64,000 nucleotides of DNA, taken from assembly GCA_019638625.1 (NCBI GenBank), contig JAHBTK010000003.1, positions 372,001 through 436,000 of the forward strand, given 5' to 3'. The stretch's first letter is position 1. Every line of letters starts with the position of its first letter. A program made the translations under genes and the position numbers. Shown here one piece after another: positions 33,942-40,523 of this stretch. Source of the DNA: Chitinophagaceae bacterium. Lineage in GTDB: Bacteria > Bacteroidota > Bacteroidia > Chitinophagales > Chitinophagaceae. The notes beneath the pieces were generated by a model. That model did not search any database. It saw nothing but the letters and a program-made list of their open reading frames with translations, and was not told the DNA's origin.

Positions 33942-35016
33942 TGCTGTTTTTACCGGCTTCTTTACGAACCCGTTGGTGATGAGGGTGAGCATTGCCATGG
34001 TGATGCTTATTGTTTTTTTTATCACCCCGTCATTCAGAGAGCATTCCGACCGGGAATTGCGCACGAAGGAAGTGAACCTCATTATCCGTCAAATTGGTCA
34101 CCAGTTGCTATTGCAGGCTGGCGACTCAACCTCGCGTGTATTACCCGTCACCGAGATCAAGGAAGGCACCTTTCTGCTCAGGTTTGAAAATGAATTCGTT
34201 TTTAACCACGACTCGCTTGTGGTAATGTTGCAGGACTTGCTTCCCAAAACACGGTTCCCGTCCGGCTACACCGTTACAGTACACGATTGCATGAAAAGCG
34301 ATATCGTTTATGGGTTCCAGCTAAATAATACATCGCCGGACCTCCTGGCTTGCAGCGGCAGGAGTCAGCCTCAGGGTTGTTATACTATTGAATTTGCCTT
34401 TGCAGATTTGTATGCGGCCGTAAAACAAAAGAAAGCGGGTGTCAATCAGATGGGAGGATCAGCTAAAGTTGATCCTCAGGATGTCAATCCAAAACCTGAA
34501 GAATTAAAAACGGCAACCTTCGACTATGGCATCGACCACACTCCTGAAGATCTCAAATCAGCTCCTCCGGATGTCAAAATGACAACCTCCAACTTTCCAT
34601 TAACAAATGTGGTTTTTACCGGCATGCTGGTATTATTGTGTGTTACCTTATTGATTTGGCGTTTCGGGAAAAAGCCGGTGCCTGTACAAAATCAAAACCA
34701 GGAGTCGGTGCCTGCATTGCCTGCGCTCGGAAAATTTTTTTTGAATGTGAAAGGGCAGCACTTGCTTTTGGGGAGTGAGATAATTAGTCTCACAGATAAA
34801 GAATGCAAGGTCCTGGAATTGCTACACAAAGGTTTGGGTGAACTGATTCCCCGCGAAACGCTGATGCAGGAAGTCTGGATCAGCGAAGGGGTCATCACCG
34901 GTCGCAGTCTGGACATGTTTGTATCTAAACTCCGAAAGAAATTAAGCGGTGATCCTGAGCTTAGAATAACGAATGTTCATGGCAAGGGGTATAAGCTGGA
35001 AATCAATCCTGTGTAA
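33931..35016 (+). CDS. Membrane-anchored winged-helix (OmpR/PhoB-type) transcriptional regulator
   Basis: 361 residues. A first membrane helix spans ~14-33, followed by a ~185-residue extracytoplasmic region (HQLLLQAGDSTSRVLPVTEIKEGTFLLRFE..), then a second helix at ~224-246 (VVFTGMLVLLCVTLLIWRFG). The C-terminal ~95 residues are a winged helix: LTDKECKVLELLHKGLGELIPRETLMQEVW.. SLDMFVSKLRKKLSGD..ITNVHGKGYKLEI. It has no receiver domain, so it is a one-component sensor like ToxR or CadC but with the DNA-binding domain at the C-terminus. It probably controls the divergent propeller operon; the stimulus is unknown. Confidence 0.88.
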   Translation: MRVNAVFTGFFTNPLVMRVSIAMVMLIVFFITPSFREHSDRELRTKEVNLIIRQIGHQLLLQAGDSTSRVLPVTEIKEGTFLLRFENEFVFNHDSLVVMLQDLLPKTRFPSGYTVTVHDCMKSDIVYGFQLNNTSPDLLACSGRSQPQGCYTIEFAFADLYAAVKQKKAGVNQMGGSAKVDPQDVNPKPEELKTATFDYGIDHTPEDLKSAPPDVKMTTSNFPLTNVVFTGMLVLLCVTLLIWRFGKKPVPVQNQNQESVPALPALGKFFLNVKGQHLLLGSEIISLTDKECKVLELLHKGLGELIPRETLMQEVWISEGVITGRSLDMFVSKLRKKLSGDPELRITNVHGKGYKLEINPV

Positions 35017-35350
35017 TTTTTTAGGCAAAATTAATTAACCTGGAAAAAGAAATGGATTTGAAAACATTGATTTTCAAACGATTATCTCAAAAACCGTAAA
35101 AGAATCCGTAAAACCCTGCTTTTCGATCTCTTTTTTGCGGAAAATTGTCAGAGCAAATATATTTTTTTGGGGTTTTAATACGCGCAATTTTTTCAAAAAT
35201 TGGAGAATAGCACAAGAGCACGCCCTTAATGTTGTACCATTCCTACGCAATTAATTGACCATGCCAGCCGAAGCAAATTGACCAAACATTTTGTTGGCGA
35301 AAATTTTCACTTTAATCTGATCATTATGATTCGACGGGAATTTAGGACAA

Positions 35351-35493
35351 TCAGAAATATATTTCCAATTATACCCCTCATGTATAGAATATGAACATGA
35401 TTTAATAGAAAATCAGAAATATAATTCCGATTTATACAAATTACTTAAAAAAATCATCTATATTTGACTAAAATAAGAAATATATTTCCGATG
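35351..35493 (+). promoter_or_regulatory. Three HipB-type operators and the hipBST promoter
   Basis: Near-identical palindromic boxes lie at 35351-35370 (TCAGAAATATATTTCCAATT), 35413-35432 (TCAGAAATATAATTCCGATT) and 35474-35493 (TAAGAAATATATTTCCGATG). Start-to-start spacing is 62 and 61 bp, about six helical turns. The -7 box TATATTTG (35459-35466) lies just before the third box, which overlaps the hipB start. The rest of the gap from 35017 shows no gene. Confidence 0.75.
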
Positions 35494-35697
35494 GATGCAC
35501 TACAAATCGGCCAGGCTTTGAAATTCAGAAGGGAATTTCTACATCTCCGGCAGGAAGACCTCGCTGAGATGAGCGGCGTGACGATCAAAACCATTCATCT
35601 GATCGAAACCGGCGGCAACCCTTCGGTAGAGACATTGGAAAAGCTGGCAAATGTCCTCGGTATGGAACTACTCATACAGGTCAAAAAACTGGGCTGA
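35491..35697 (+). CDS. hipB: HipB-like HTH antitoxin/repressor
   Basis: Start set at the ATG giving MDALQIGQALKFRREFLHL; an upstream TTG frame overlaps the promoter. The 68-residue protein is a bare XRE helix-turn-helix (LRQEDLAEMSGVTIKTIHLIETG, then a second helical part ETLEKLANVLGMELLIQVKKL), as in HipB repressors. It should bind the three palindromes upstream and autorepress the operon. It overlaps the next gene by 1 nt (TGATG), so translation is coupled. Confidence 0.9.
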   Translation: MDALQIGQALKFRREFLHLRQEDLAEMSGVTIKTIHLIETGGNPSVETLEKLANVLGMELLIQVKKLG

Positions 35698-36020
35698 TGG
35701 CAAAAGCAGGAGTATATCATAATGGCACACTGGCAGGCATCCTGGAAAAAGAGACTGCCGACCAGTATGTATTTACCTACGATGCCGCTTATTTCGCCGA
35801 TCCCACCTGCGCGGCTATCAGCCTGAGCTTACCCAAATCTGTTGCAGTGCACCATAGCTCCGTACTGTTTCCTTTTTTTGCCGGCTTGCTGGCCGAGGGG
35901 ATCAATAAGGAGATTCAGTGCCGGCTGTTGAAGATTGATGAAACCGACGATTTTACCCGCTTGCTCAGGACAGCAGGAGAGGATACGATCGGCGCGATCA
36001 CCATACAAGAAATTTCATGA
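35697..36020 (+). CDS. hipS: HipS-like protein (HipA N-subdomain-1 homologue)
   Basis: 107 residues equivalent to N-subdomain 1 of HipA: KAGVYHNGTLAGILEKE.. YVFTYDAAYF, AISLSLPKS and LFPFFAGLLAEGINKE. In the tripartite HipBST system of E. coli O127 a separate protein of this kind, HipS, is the antitoxin that neutralises the HipT kinase. The same gene order (B, S, T) and the 4-nt gap before the kinase fit that system. A broken hipA is less likely, because the kinase has its own start and an extra zinc ribbon. Confidence 0.85.
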   Translation: MAKAGVYHNGTLAGILEKETADQYVFTYDAAYFADPTCAAISLSLPKSVAVHHSSVLFPFFAGLLAEGINKEIQCRLLKIDETDDFTRLLRTAGEDTIGAITIQEIS

Positions 36021-36024
36021 CAGT

Positions 36025-37269
36025 ATGTGTCCAGGATGCTATAGACCAAATGTAGAGGGCTACTGCCCGAACTGCCGCAAACAATTGTTTGACGGAGCAA
36101 GGGTTTCGTCTGTCCTGCCTTTTGACCAGCCCAAGGCCGACAACCTGTCTATGTACCAGGAGAAGACCAGGCGCCTGTCGATCTCGGGCGTACAACTCAA
36201 ATATTCCCTGCGATTGGAAGACGGCGCACTGCGGTTGACGGAAAAAGGGGGACAGTATATCATCAAGCCTGTTCCTCCTACCACGCAGATCACCCATCAG
36301 GATCAGGCGCCGGAAAACGAGCACCTGACCATGCAGATCGCTTCCCGGGTTTTCGGCATACAGACCGCCGCCAATGCGCTGATCTATTTCAAGGACGGAG
36401 CGCCAGCCTATATTACCCGACGATTTGATGTCAAGCCAGACGGCTCCAAATACCTACAGGAGGATATGGCGCAGATCAGCGGGGCCAGCCGACAGACCCG
36501 TGGAGAGAATTTTAAATATGAAGGCACATACGAGGATATCGGCCACCTGATCAAAAAACATGTTGCCGCTGCTCAGCCTGCCCTGGAGCGGTTCTTCCAA
36601 CTCGTGCTGTTCAACTACATCTTCTCTAACGGAGACGCACACCTGAAAAATTTTTCCCTGATACAGACTACCATGGGAGATTATACCCTGACACCGGCTT
36701 ATGACCTCATGAGCACGGTACTACATACACCGCATGAATCCGATATGGCCCTGGAATGCTATGAAAAGGATATGGAAACATCTTTTTATAGTAAATGGGG
36801 ATATTTCGGACAACATACCTTTCGGACGCTGGCGGAAAAGATCGGTATTCAACCGGTCCGGTCCAGTCGTATCATTACCCGCATGCTCGAACAACGGAAT
36901 CGCGTAACCGGTTTGATCAGTTCTTCTTTTTTGAGTGACGATGTCAAGCAGGCATATCAACATAATTACTTCGCCAAACTACAACGCATGGGCATGACCG
37001 AAGATATGATTGCCTCGGCGATCGATCCCGTTCACCCGGGAGTATATGCCGTTACGACAACACCCACACGACTTACCTTTATTGACGGCAGCGTTAAAGA
37101 CGGGTATTTTGATACCACGTCCCGTTCCCACGACCTTGCCGCAGAAAATAAGTACTCCTTTATTGAGTTGAGCAACGCGACTGACTATCGGAATACCAGG
37201 GATCAGGCCTTAGTTACCATTGTTGACGGGGACCTCCTGATCGGCATAGAACATCCTATGGTTGGTTAA
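36025..37269 (+). CDS. hipT: HipT-like serine/threonine kinase toxin with zinc ribbon and C-terminal extension
   Basis: Start chosen at the ATG 4 nt after hipS. The N-terminus holds a CPGC..CPNC zinc ribbon (C2, C5, C14, C17). The Gly-rich loop RLSISGVQLK (51-59) has the S-I-S pair (S52, S54) that is autophosphorylated in E. coli HipT. K81 in YIIKPV, SNGDAHLKN (201-209, with D204 and N209) and PAYDL (D227) are the ATP, catalytic and metal residues. HipA-family kinases phosphorylate aminoacyl-tRNA synthetases and stop translation. Residues ~345-414 (LTFIDGSVKDGYFD..) form an extension beyond the kinase that HipT of E. coli lacks. Confidence 0.87.
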   Translation: MCPGCYRPNVEGYCPNCRKQLFDGARVSSVLPFDQPKADNLSMYQEKTRRLSISGVQLKYSLRLEDGALRLTEKGGQYIIKPVPPTTQITHQDQAPENEHLTMQIASRVFGIQTAANALIYFKDGAPAYITRRFDVKPDGSKYLQEDMAQISGASRQTRGENFKYEGTYEDIGHLIKKHVAAAQPALERFFQLVLFNYIFSNGDAHLKNFSLIQTTMGDYTLTPAYDLMSTVLHTPHESDMALECYEKDMETSFYSKWGYFGQHTFRTLAEKIGIQPVRSSRIITRMLEQRNRVTGLISSSFLSDDVKQAYQHNYFAKLQRMGMTEDMIASAIDPVHPGVYAVTTTPTRLTFIDGSVKDGYFDTTSRSHDLAAENKYSFIELSNATDYRNTRDQALVTIVDGDLLIGIEHPMVG

Positions 37270-37314
37270 ATTACCTGCCTGCTATAATACAAAAAAGAAG
37301 ACCAGGCCTTGCAT

Positions 37315-37391
37315 CCTGTACTGGACTTGAACCAGCGACCCTCTGATTAATCCCGCACGTGCGGGACTCTAACCAACTGAGCTAAGACCCC
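37315..37391 (-). pseudogene. tRNA-like unit 1 with palindromic anticodon arm
   Basis: Reading the minus strand from 37391: GGGGTCTTAGCTCAGTTGGT begins like a tRNA (acceptor strand and D arm). In place of the anticodon-stem 5' side is the perfect palindrome TCCCGCACGTGCGGGA (37351-37366), then TTAATCAGAGGGTC and an intact T arm (GCTGG/CCAGT). The 3' acceptor strand does not pair with the 5' one. It cannot be a standard tRNA. The unit overlaps the last codons of the GIY-YIG gene. Confidence 0.7.
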
Positions 37392-37652
37392 GTCCGGAAT
37401 AAAAGAGGGATCAATTAATTTTTCAATCATTACCCGGCTCTTTTGCTTCTTTATAAATCGCTCCAGCTTTATAGCCTCTCCTTCACTATCTCCACAGGAA
37501 AAGATTGCCTTTATTATCCAGGGACGATGTTTTGCAGTAAAAGAGTATATGGCTTTATTGTTATGTTCAACCAGCCTTCGGTGAGGGTCGTCGGAATAGC
37601 CCACATAATAGAGATCGGCGCTCTCTGAGTACAAAATATAGATGTAATACAT
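37347..37652 (-). CDS. GIY-YIG nuclease whose 3' end lies in a tRNA-like unit
   Basis: 101 residues. The domain is intact: MYYIYILYSESADLYYVGYSDDP has the GIY-YIG core as YIL..YVGYS, followed by HRRLVEHN, FTAKHRPW, and catalytic Glu in EAIKLERFIKKQKSR. Small URI-type proteins of this sort are nucleases of uncertain role, some in mobile DNA. The tail (GVLAQLVRVPHVRD) is encoded by the 5' half of tRNA-like unit 1 and its palindrome, with the stop in the following TTAA. The gene begins at the terminator of tRNA-Asn. A decayed relative is at 28146-28340. Confidence 0.88.
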   Translation of the reverse strand: MYYIYILYSESADLYYVGYSDDPHRRLVEHNNKAIYSFTAKHRPWIIKAIFSCGDSEGEAIKLERFIKKQKSRVMIEKLIDPSFIPDGVLAQLVRVPHVRD

Positions 37653-37685
37653 AAATTAAAAAAGGTCAGCTACTGCCGACCTTTT
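37651..37685 (-). terminator. Terminator of the tRNA-Asn transcript
   Basis: AAAAGGTC (37660-37667) pairs with GACCTTTT (37678-37685), with extra GC/GT pairs inside and a 4-nt loop. On the minus strand it is followed by a T-run and overlaps the GIY-YIG start. Confidence 0.8.
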
Positions 37686-37688
37686 AAG

Positions 37689-37762
37689 CTCCCCCTTCAG
37701 GACTTGAACCTGAGACCCTCTGATTAACAGTCAGATGCTCTAACCAACTGAGCTAAGGAGGA
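37689..37762 (-). tRNA. tRNA-Asn (anticodon GTT)
   Basis: 74 nt folding as a complete cloverleaf: acceptor TCCTCCT with AGGGGGA, D arm in TAGCTCAGTTGGTTAGAGC, anticodon stem TCTGA/TCAGA around CTGTTAA (anticodon GTT, at 37726-37728 on the plus strand), and T arm TCAGG/CCTGA around TTCAAGT. CCA is not encoded. Two degenerate copies precede it at an exact 93-bp period, and a terminator follows. Confidence 0.95.
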
Positions 37763-37783
37763 ATATATATTTCAAGTTCACCT

Positions 37784-37855
37784 CTCACCCTTGAACCAGC
37801 GACTCTCTGATTAATCCCGCACGTGCGGGACTCTAACCAACTGAGCTAAGGAGGA
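37784..37855 (-). pseudogene. tRNA-like unit 2 with palindromic anticodon arm
   Basis: From 37855 on the minus strand it copies the tRNA-Asn acceptor strand and D arm (TCCTCCTTAGCTCAGTTGGT), then carries the palindrome TCCCGCACGTGCGGGA (37815-37830) and a decayed T arm (GCTGGTTCAAGGGTGAG). Its 5' end lies 93 bp from that of tRNA-Asn. The acceptor strands do not pair. Confidence 0.7.
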
Positions 37856-37877
37856 ATATGTATTTCAAGTTTACCTC

Positions 37878-37948
37878 TCGCCCTTGAACCAGCGACCCTC
37901 TGATTAATCCCGCACGTGCGGGACTCTAACCAACTGAGCTAAGGAGGA
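37878..37948 (-). pseudogene. tRNA-like unit 3 with palindromic anticodon arm
   Basis: Nearly identical to unit 2, including the palindrome at 37908-37923 and the shared spacer (TTTCAAGTTTACCTCTCGCC region on the plus strand). Its 5' end lies another 93 bp upstream. Unit 2 and unit 3 differ at only a few positions, so the duplication looks recent or maintained. Confidence 0.7.
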
Positions 37949-38119
37949 ATATGTTTCCTTATGATTAAGGGCGGCAAAAATAGGAAATTTTCATATTCCC
38001 CAACAAACTATTTCGGACTTAACCCAAATTTTTCAGAAAATCCGGTTCAATGATAGAGAGACCCAATAGCGTATATAAAACATTGATAATAAATTAAATT
38101 ACCGTACCGGAATACTACG

Positions 38120-38127
38120 TAATTTTG
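38120..38127 (+). promoter_or_regulatory. -7 promoter box TAATTTTG for the superoxide dismutase gene
   Basis: TAATTTTG matches TAnnTTTG and lies 47 bp before the start codon. Confidence 0.55.
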
Positions 38128-38174
38128 CAGTCCGGTATTTTTTTTGATATTCTCAACTATTAAATCGTAGAATT

Positions 38175-38777
38175 ATGGCTTTTACTTTACCAGCGCTACC
38201 TTATGCGCACGATGCTTTAGAACCGACTATAGATACACTTACCATGCAGATCCACCATGGTAAACACCACCAGGCTTATGTAGACAACCTGAATAAAGCC
38301 ATTGCTGGCACCCCTAATGAGAATAAATCACTGGAAGAACTGGTTGCCAATGCAGGCGCCATCAGCCCGGCAGTTCGCAACAATGGCGGCGGCCACTGGA
38401 ACCATACTTTCTTCTGGGAGAGCCTGGCTCCGCAGGCCGGTGGCAAACCCTCCGGTAAGCTGGCGGAAGCCATTGATGCCGCTTTTGGCAGTTTTGATGA
38501 GTTTAAAACCAAATTTGCAGCCGCCGGAGCGGGTCGTTTTGGAAGCGGTTGGGCATGGCTGATCGTAAAAGACGGCAAACTGGAGATCAGCAGTACCCCT
38601 AACCAGGATAACCCCCTGATGGATGTGGCTGAAGTAAAAGGTACCCCCCTGCTGGGCGTGGATGTTTGGGAACACGCCTACTATTTAAAATACCAGAACA
38701 AGCGCCCGGATTACCTGGGTGCGATCTGGAATGTGATCAACTGGAAAAAAGTGGAAGAAAGGTTTGAAAATGCCTGA
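38175..38777 (+). CDS. sodA: Superoxide dismutase (Mn/Fe family)
   Basis: 200 residues, the normal length. The metal ligands are seen as His27 in [12 protein letters not shown], a His in [11 protein letters not shown], and Asp and His in [19 protein letters not shown]. The NNGGGHWNH segment is closer to Mn-type enzymes, but metal choice cannot be settled from sequence and cambialistic enzymes are common in Bacteroidota. It converts superoxide to peroxide and oxygen in the cytoplasm. It is monocistronic, with its own promoter box and terminator. Confidence 0.96.
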   Translation: MAFTLPALPYAHDALEPTIDTLTMQIHHGKHHQAYVDNLNKAIAGTPNENKSLEELVANAGAISPAVRNNGGGHWNHTFFWESLAPQAGGKPSGKLAEAIDAAFGSFDEFKTKFAAAGAGRFGSGWAWLIVKDGKLEISSTPNQDNPLMDVAEVKGTPLLGVDVWEHAYYLKYQNKRPDYLGAIWNVINWKKVEERFENA

Positions 38778-38785
38778 GTATAAAT

Positions 38786-38816
38786 AAAGGGAGCCGTAAG
38801 CTCCCTTTATCTTTTT
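38786..38816 (+). terminator. Terminator after the superoxide dismutase gene
   Basis: AAAGGGAGC (38786-38794) pairs with GCTCCCTTT (38800-38808) around CGTAA and is followed by ATCTTTTT. Confidence 0.88.
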
Positions 38817-38835
38817 AAGTCCTCATTCGCCCCGG

Positions 38836-40347
38836 CTAATATTTTGCTCCTTTACCCGCCGCAGGAATCGTTTTCATAATAAAGCTCCGCAGGTGTTCAT
38901 TGCTGGTTGACAGGTCTTCCTTGCGTAAGTACATCATATGTCCGCTCCGGTATCCCTCCCAACTCATCCTGCTCTTCAGTTTACCGGAAGGATCCATCTG
39001 CCACATATTGTATTTGGCATTAAAATAATCGCAGGCGCCGTCATAATATCCGCTTTGTACGAGTAAGTACAGGTTCGGATTTTGCGCCATTGCCTGTCTC
39101 AGGTTTTCACCCGTGCTGTTATTGGTGTTATCCCAGGGATGCACACTGCCAAACATCTGGTATTTGAGGTCGGTTTTATAGTTCAACTCATCCCTGATAT
39201 ACATGTTGATAGCCGGCGTAAAGGAATGCAGCCATGAGGCAAGCTCCGCGTTATAGTCGGGTCGTTCTCCGGCATCTTTTTTATCTAATCCTTTATAGCG
39301 GGAGTCAAGTCTGCCTACGGTGAAGCCCTCATCCCGCATCAATTCCTTCCAGAAAAGGTTTAAGGGAACTGCCAGGTTGTTCTGGAGTATTACCGTTTCT
39401 TTTATCCCCGAATAGCGGGCTATTTTTCCGGCTATTTCCCTGCGTTGGGCATCCTCCAGCGTCCCTCCCCGGGCCAGCGCCGGAATATATTCGTTGATGG
39501 CAAACTGTTCCACCTCCGGCAACATATCCACCAGGTCTTTTTGCTGCAGCGCCGCCGGTAATTTTTTATGATACCAGGCAGTAGCTGCATAGTAAGGAAG
39601 CGTGAGCGCCCCGGACATTACAGCACCTCTTTCGATGCCCAAACCGGTGGGCGACACCAGTATCACCCCATTCAGGTACATCCACTGTTTATTCTGCAGT
39701 TCAAGCGCCAGCCCCGACACCCGCGTGGTGCCATAACTTTCCCCAATAAGATATTTGGGGGATGCCCAGCGTTTATTACGACTTACAAAAGTAGCGATCC
39801 ACTCTGCCAGGTATTTGATGTCCGCGTTGATCCCAAAAAACTTTGATTTGGGGACCTCGTTGTTTACCGGACGGGAAAATCCTGTATTGACAGGGTCAAC
39901 GAAAACGATATCGGCTACATCAAGTATGGAATGGGGGTTGTCCTGCATGCCATATGGCTGAACAGGATATCCTTCATCATCTATTTTCAATATGCGCGGA
40001 CCGGTGTACCCGATCTGCATCCATACCGAAGAAGTGCCCGGACCTCCATTAAAAGAGATCACCAATGGACGGGATGAACGGTCCGTTACGTCGCTTCTTT
40101 CATAATATGTATAAAATACGCCCGCCATAGGCTTCCCGTCTTCATCCCATACCGGAATACTTCCGGTTACCGCCTTATAAGGAACACGTTGTCCTTTTAT
40201 TGTTACGGTATTTTGAACCGTTACCGAAAAATCAATCTCCGGTTTTAAGGCCTCCGGCGATACCGGTTGTTTATCTTCAGGTTTCTTTTGTCCCACTGCC
40301 TGCATCTGCAGGCCCGCAAACAACAAAAGCAGGTATATAGTCCTCAT
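38836..40347 (-). CDS. S10 family serine carboxypeptidase-like protein
   Basis: 503 residues with a signal peptide (TIYLLLLFAGLQMQAVGQ). The S10 elements are present in order: VISFNGGPGTSSVW, the nucleophile motif LIGESYGTTR, the Asp region SGYYDGACDYFNAKYNM and the His region YRSGHMMYLRKED. S10 enzymes remove C-terminal residues from peptides, often at acidic pH; bacterial members are exported. It is transcribed alone, converging with the superoxide dismutase gene. Confidence 0.93.
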   Translation of the reverse strand: MRTIYLLLLFAGLQMQAVGQKKPEDKQPVSPEALKPEIDFSVTVQNTVTIKGQRVPYKAVTGSIPVWDEDGKPMAGVFYTYYERSDVTDRSSRPLVISFNGGPGTSSVWMQIGYTGPRILKIDDEGYPVQPYGMQDNPHSILDVADIVFVDPVNTGFSRPVNNEVPKSKFFGINADIKYLAEWIATFVSRNKRWASPKYLIGESYGTTRVSGLALELQNKQWMYLNGVILVSPTGLGIERGAVMSGALTLPYYAATAWYHKKLPAALQQKDLVDMLPEVEQFAINEYIPALARGGTLEDAQRREIAGKIARYSGIKETVILQNNLAVPLNLFWKELMRDEGFTVGRLDSRYKGLDKKDAGERPDYNAELASWLHSFTPAINMYIRDELNYKTDLKYQMFGSVHPWDNTNNSTGENLRQAMAQNPNLYLLVQSGYYDGACDYFNAKYNMWQMDPSGKLKSRMSWEGYRSGHMMYLRKEDLSTSNEHLRSFIMKTIPAAGKGAKY

Positions 40348-40456
40348 GCATTGTAATTTTGATCATTAATAAAGATAGAATTTAATTAATAATACAACGG
40401 GGATATCATGAGCAGACCTGGTACTCAATGCCAAAATATTTTTGTGGGGCTTTTAC

Positions 40457-40500
40457 AAAAAAATATAAAAAACCCGGACATGACTGAACCATATCCGGGT
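40457..40500 (-). terminator. Terminator of the TrpB2 gene
   Basis: ACCCGGA (40472-40478) pairs with TCCGGGT (40494-40500). On the minus strand the stem is followed by TTTTTTATATTTTTTTG. It lies just beyond the stop at 40524. Confidence 0.85.
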
Positions 40501-40523
40501 CGTGATTATATAACCGTGAAAAC

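Noticed and set aside
35697..37269. hipS and hipT as one hipA gene broken by a frameshift
   Set aside because: The second gene has its own start 4 nt after the first stop and its own zinc-ribbon N-terminus, and carries the S-I-S loop of HipT; the order matches the known tripartite system.
37315..37391. tRNA-like unit 1 as a functional or suppressor tRNA
   Set aside because: The acceptor strands do not pair and the anticodon arm is replaced by a self-pairing palindrome with a 4-nt loop, so a normal anticodon cannot be presented.
37784..37948. Tandem 93-bp repeats as a possible CRISPR array
   Set aside because: The repeated unit is tRNA-derived in full, with no unique spacers between short repeats and no cas genes nearby.
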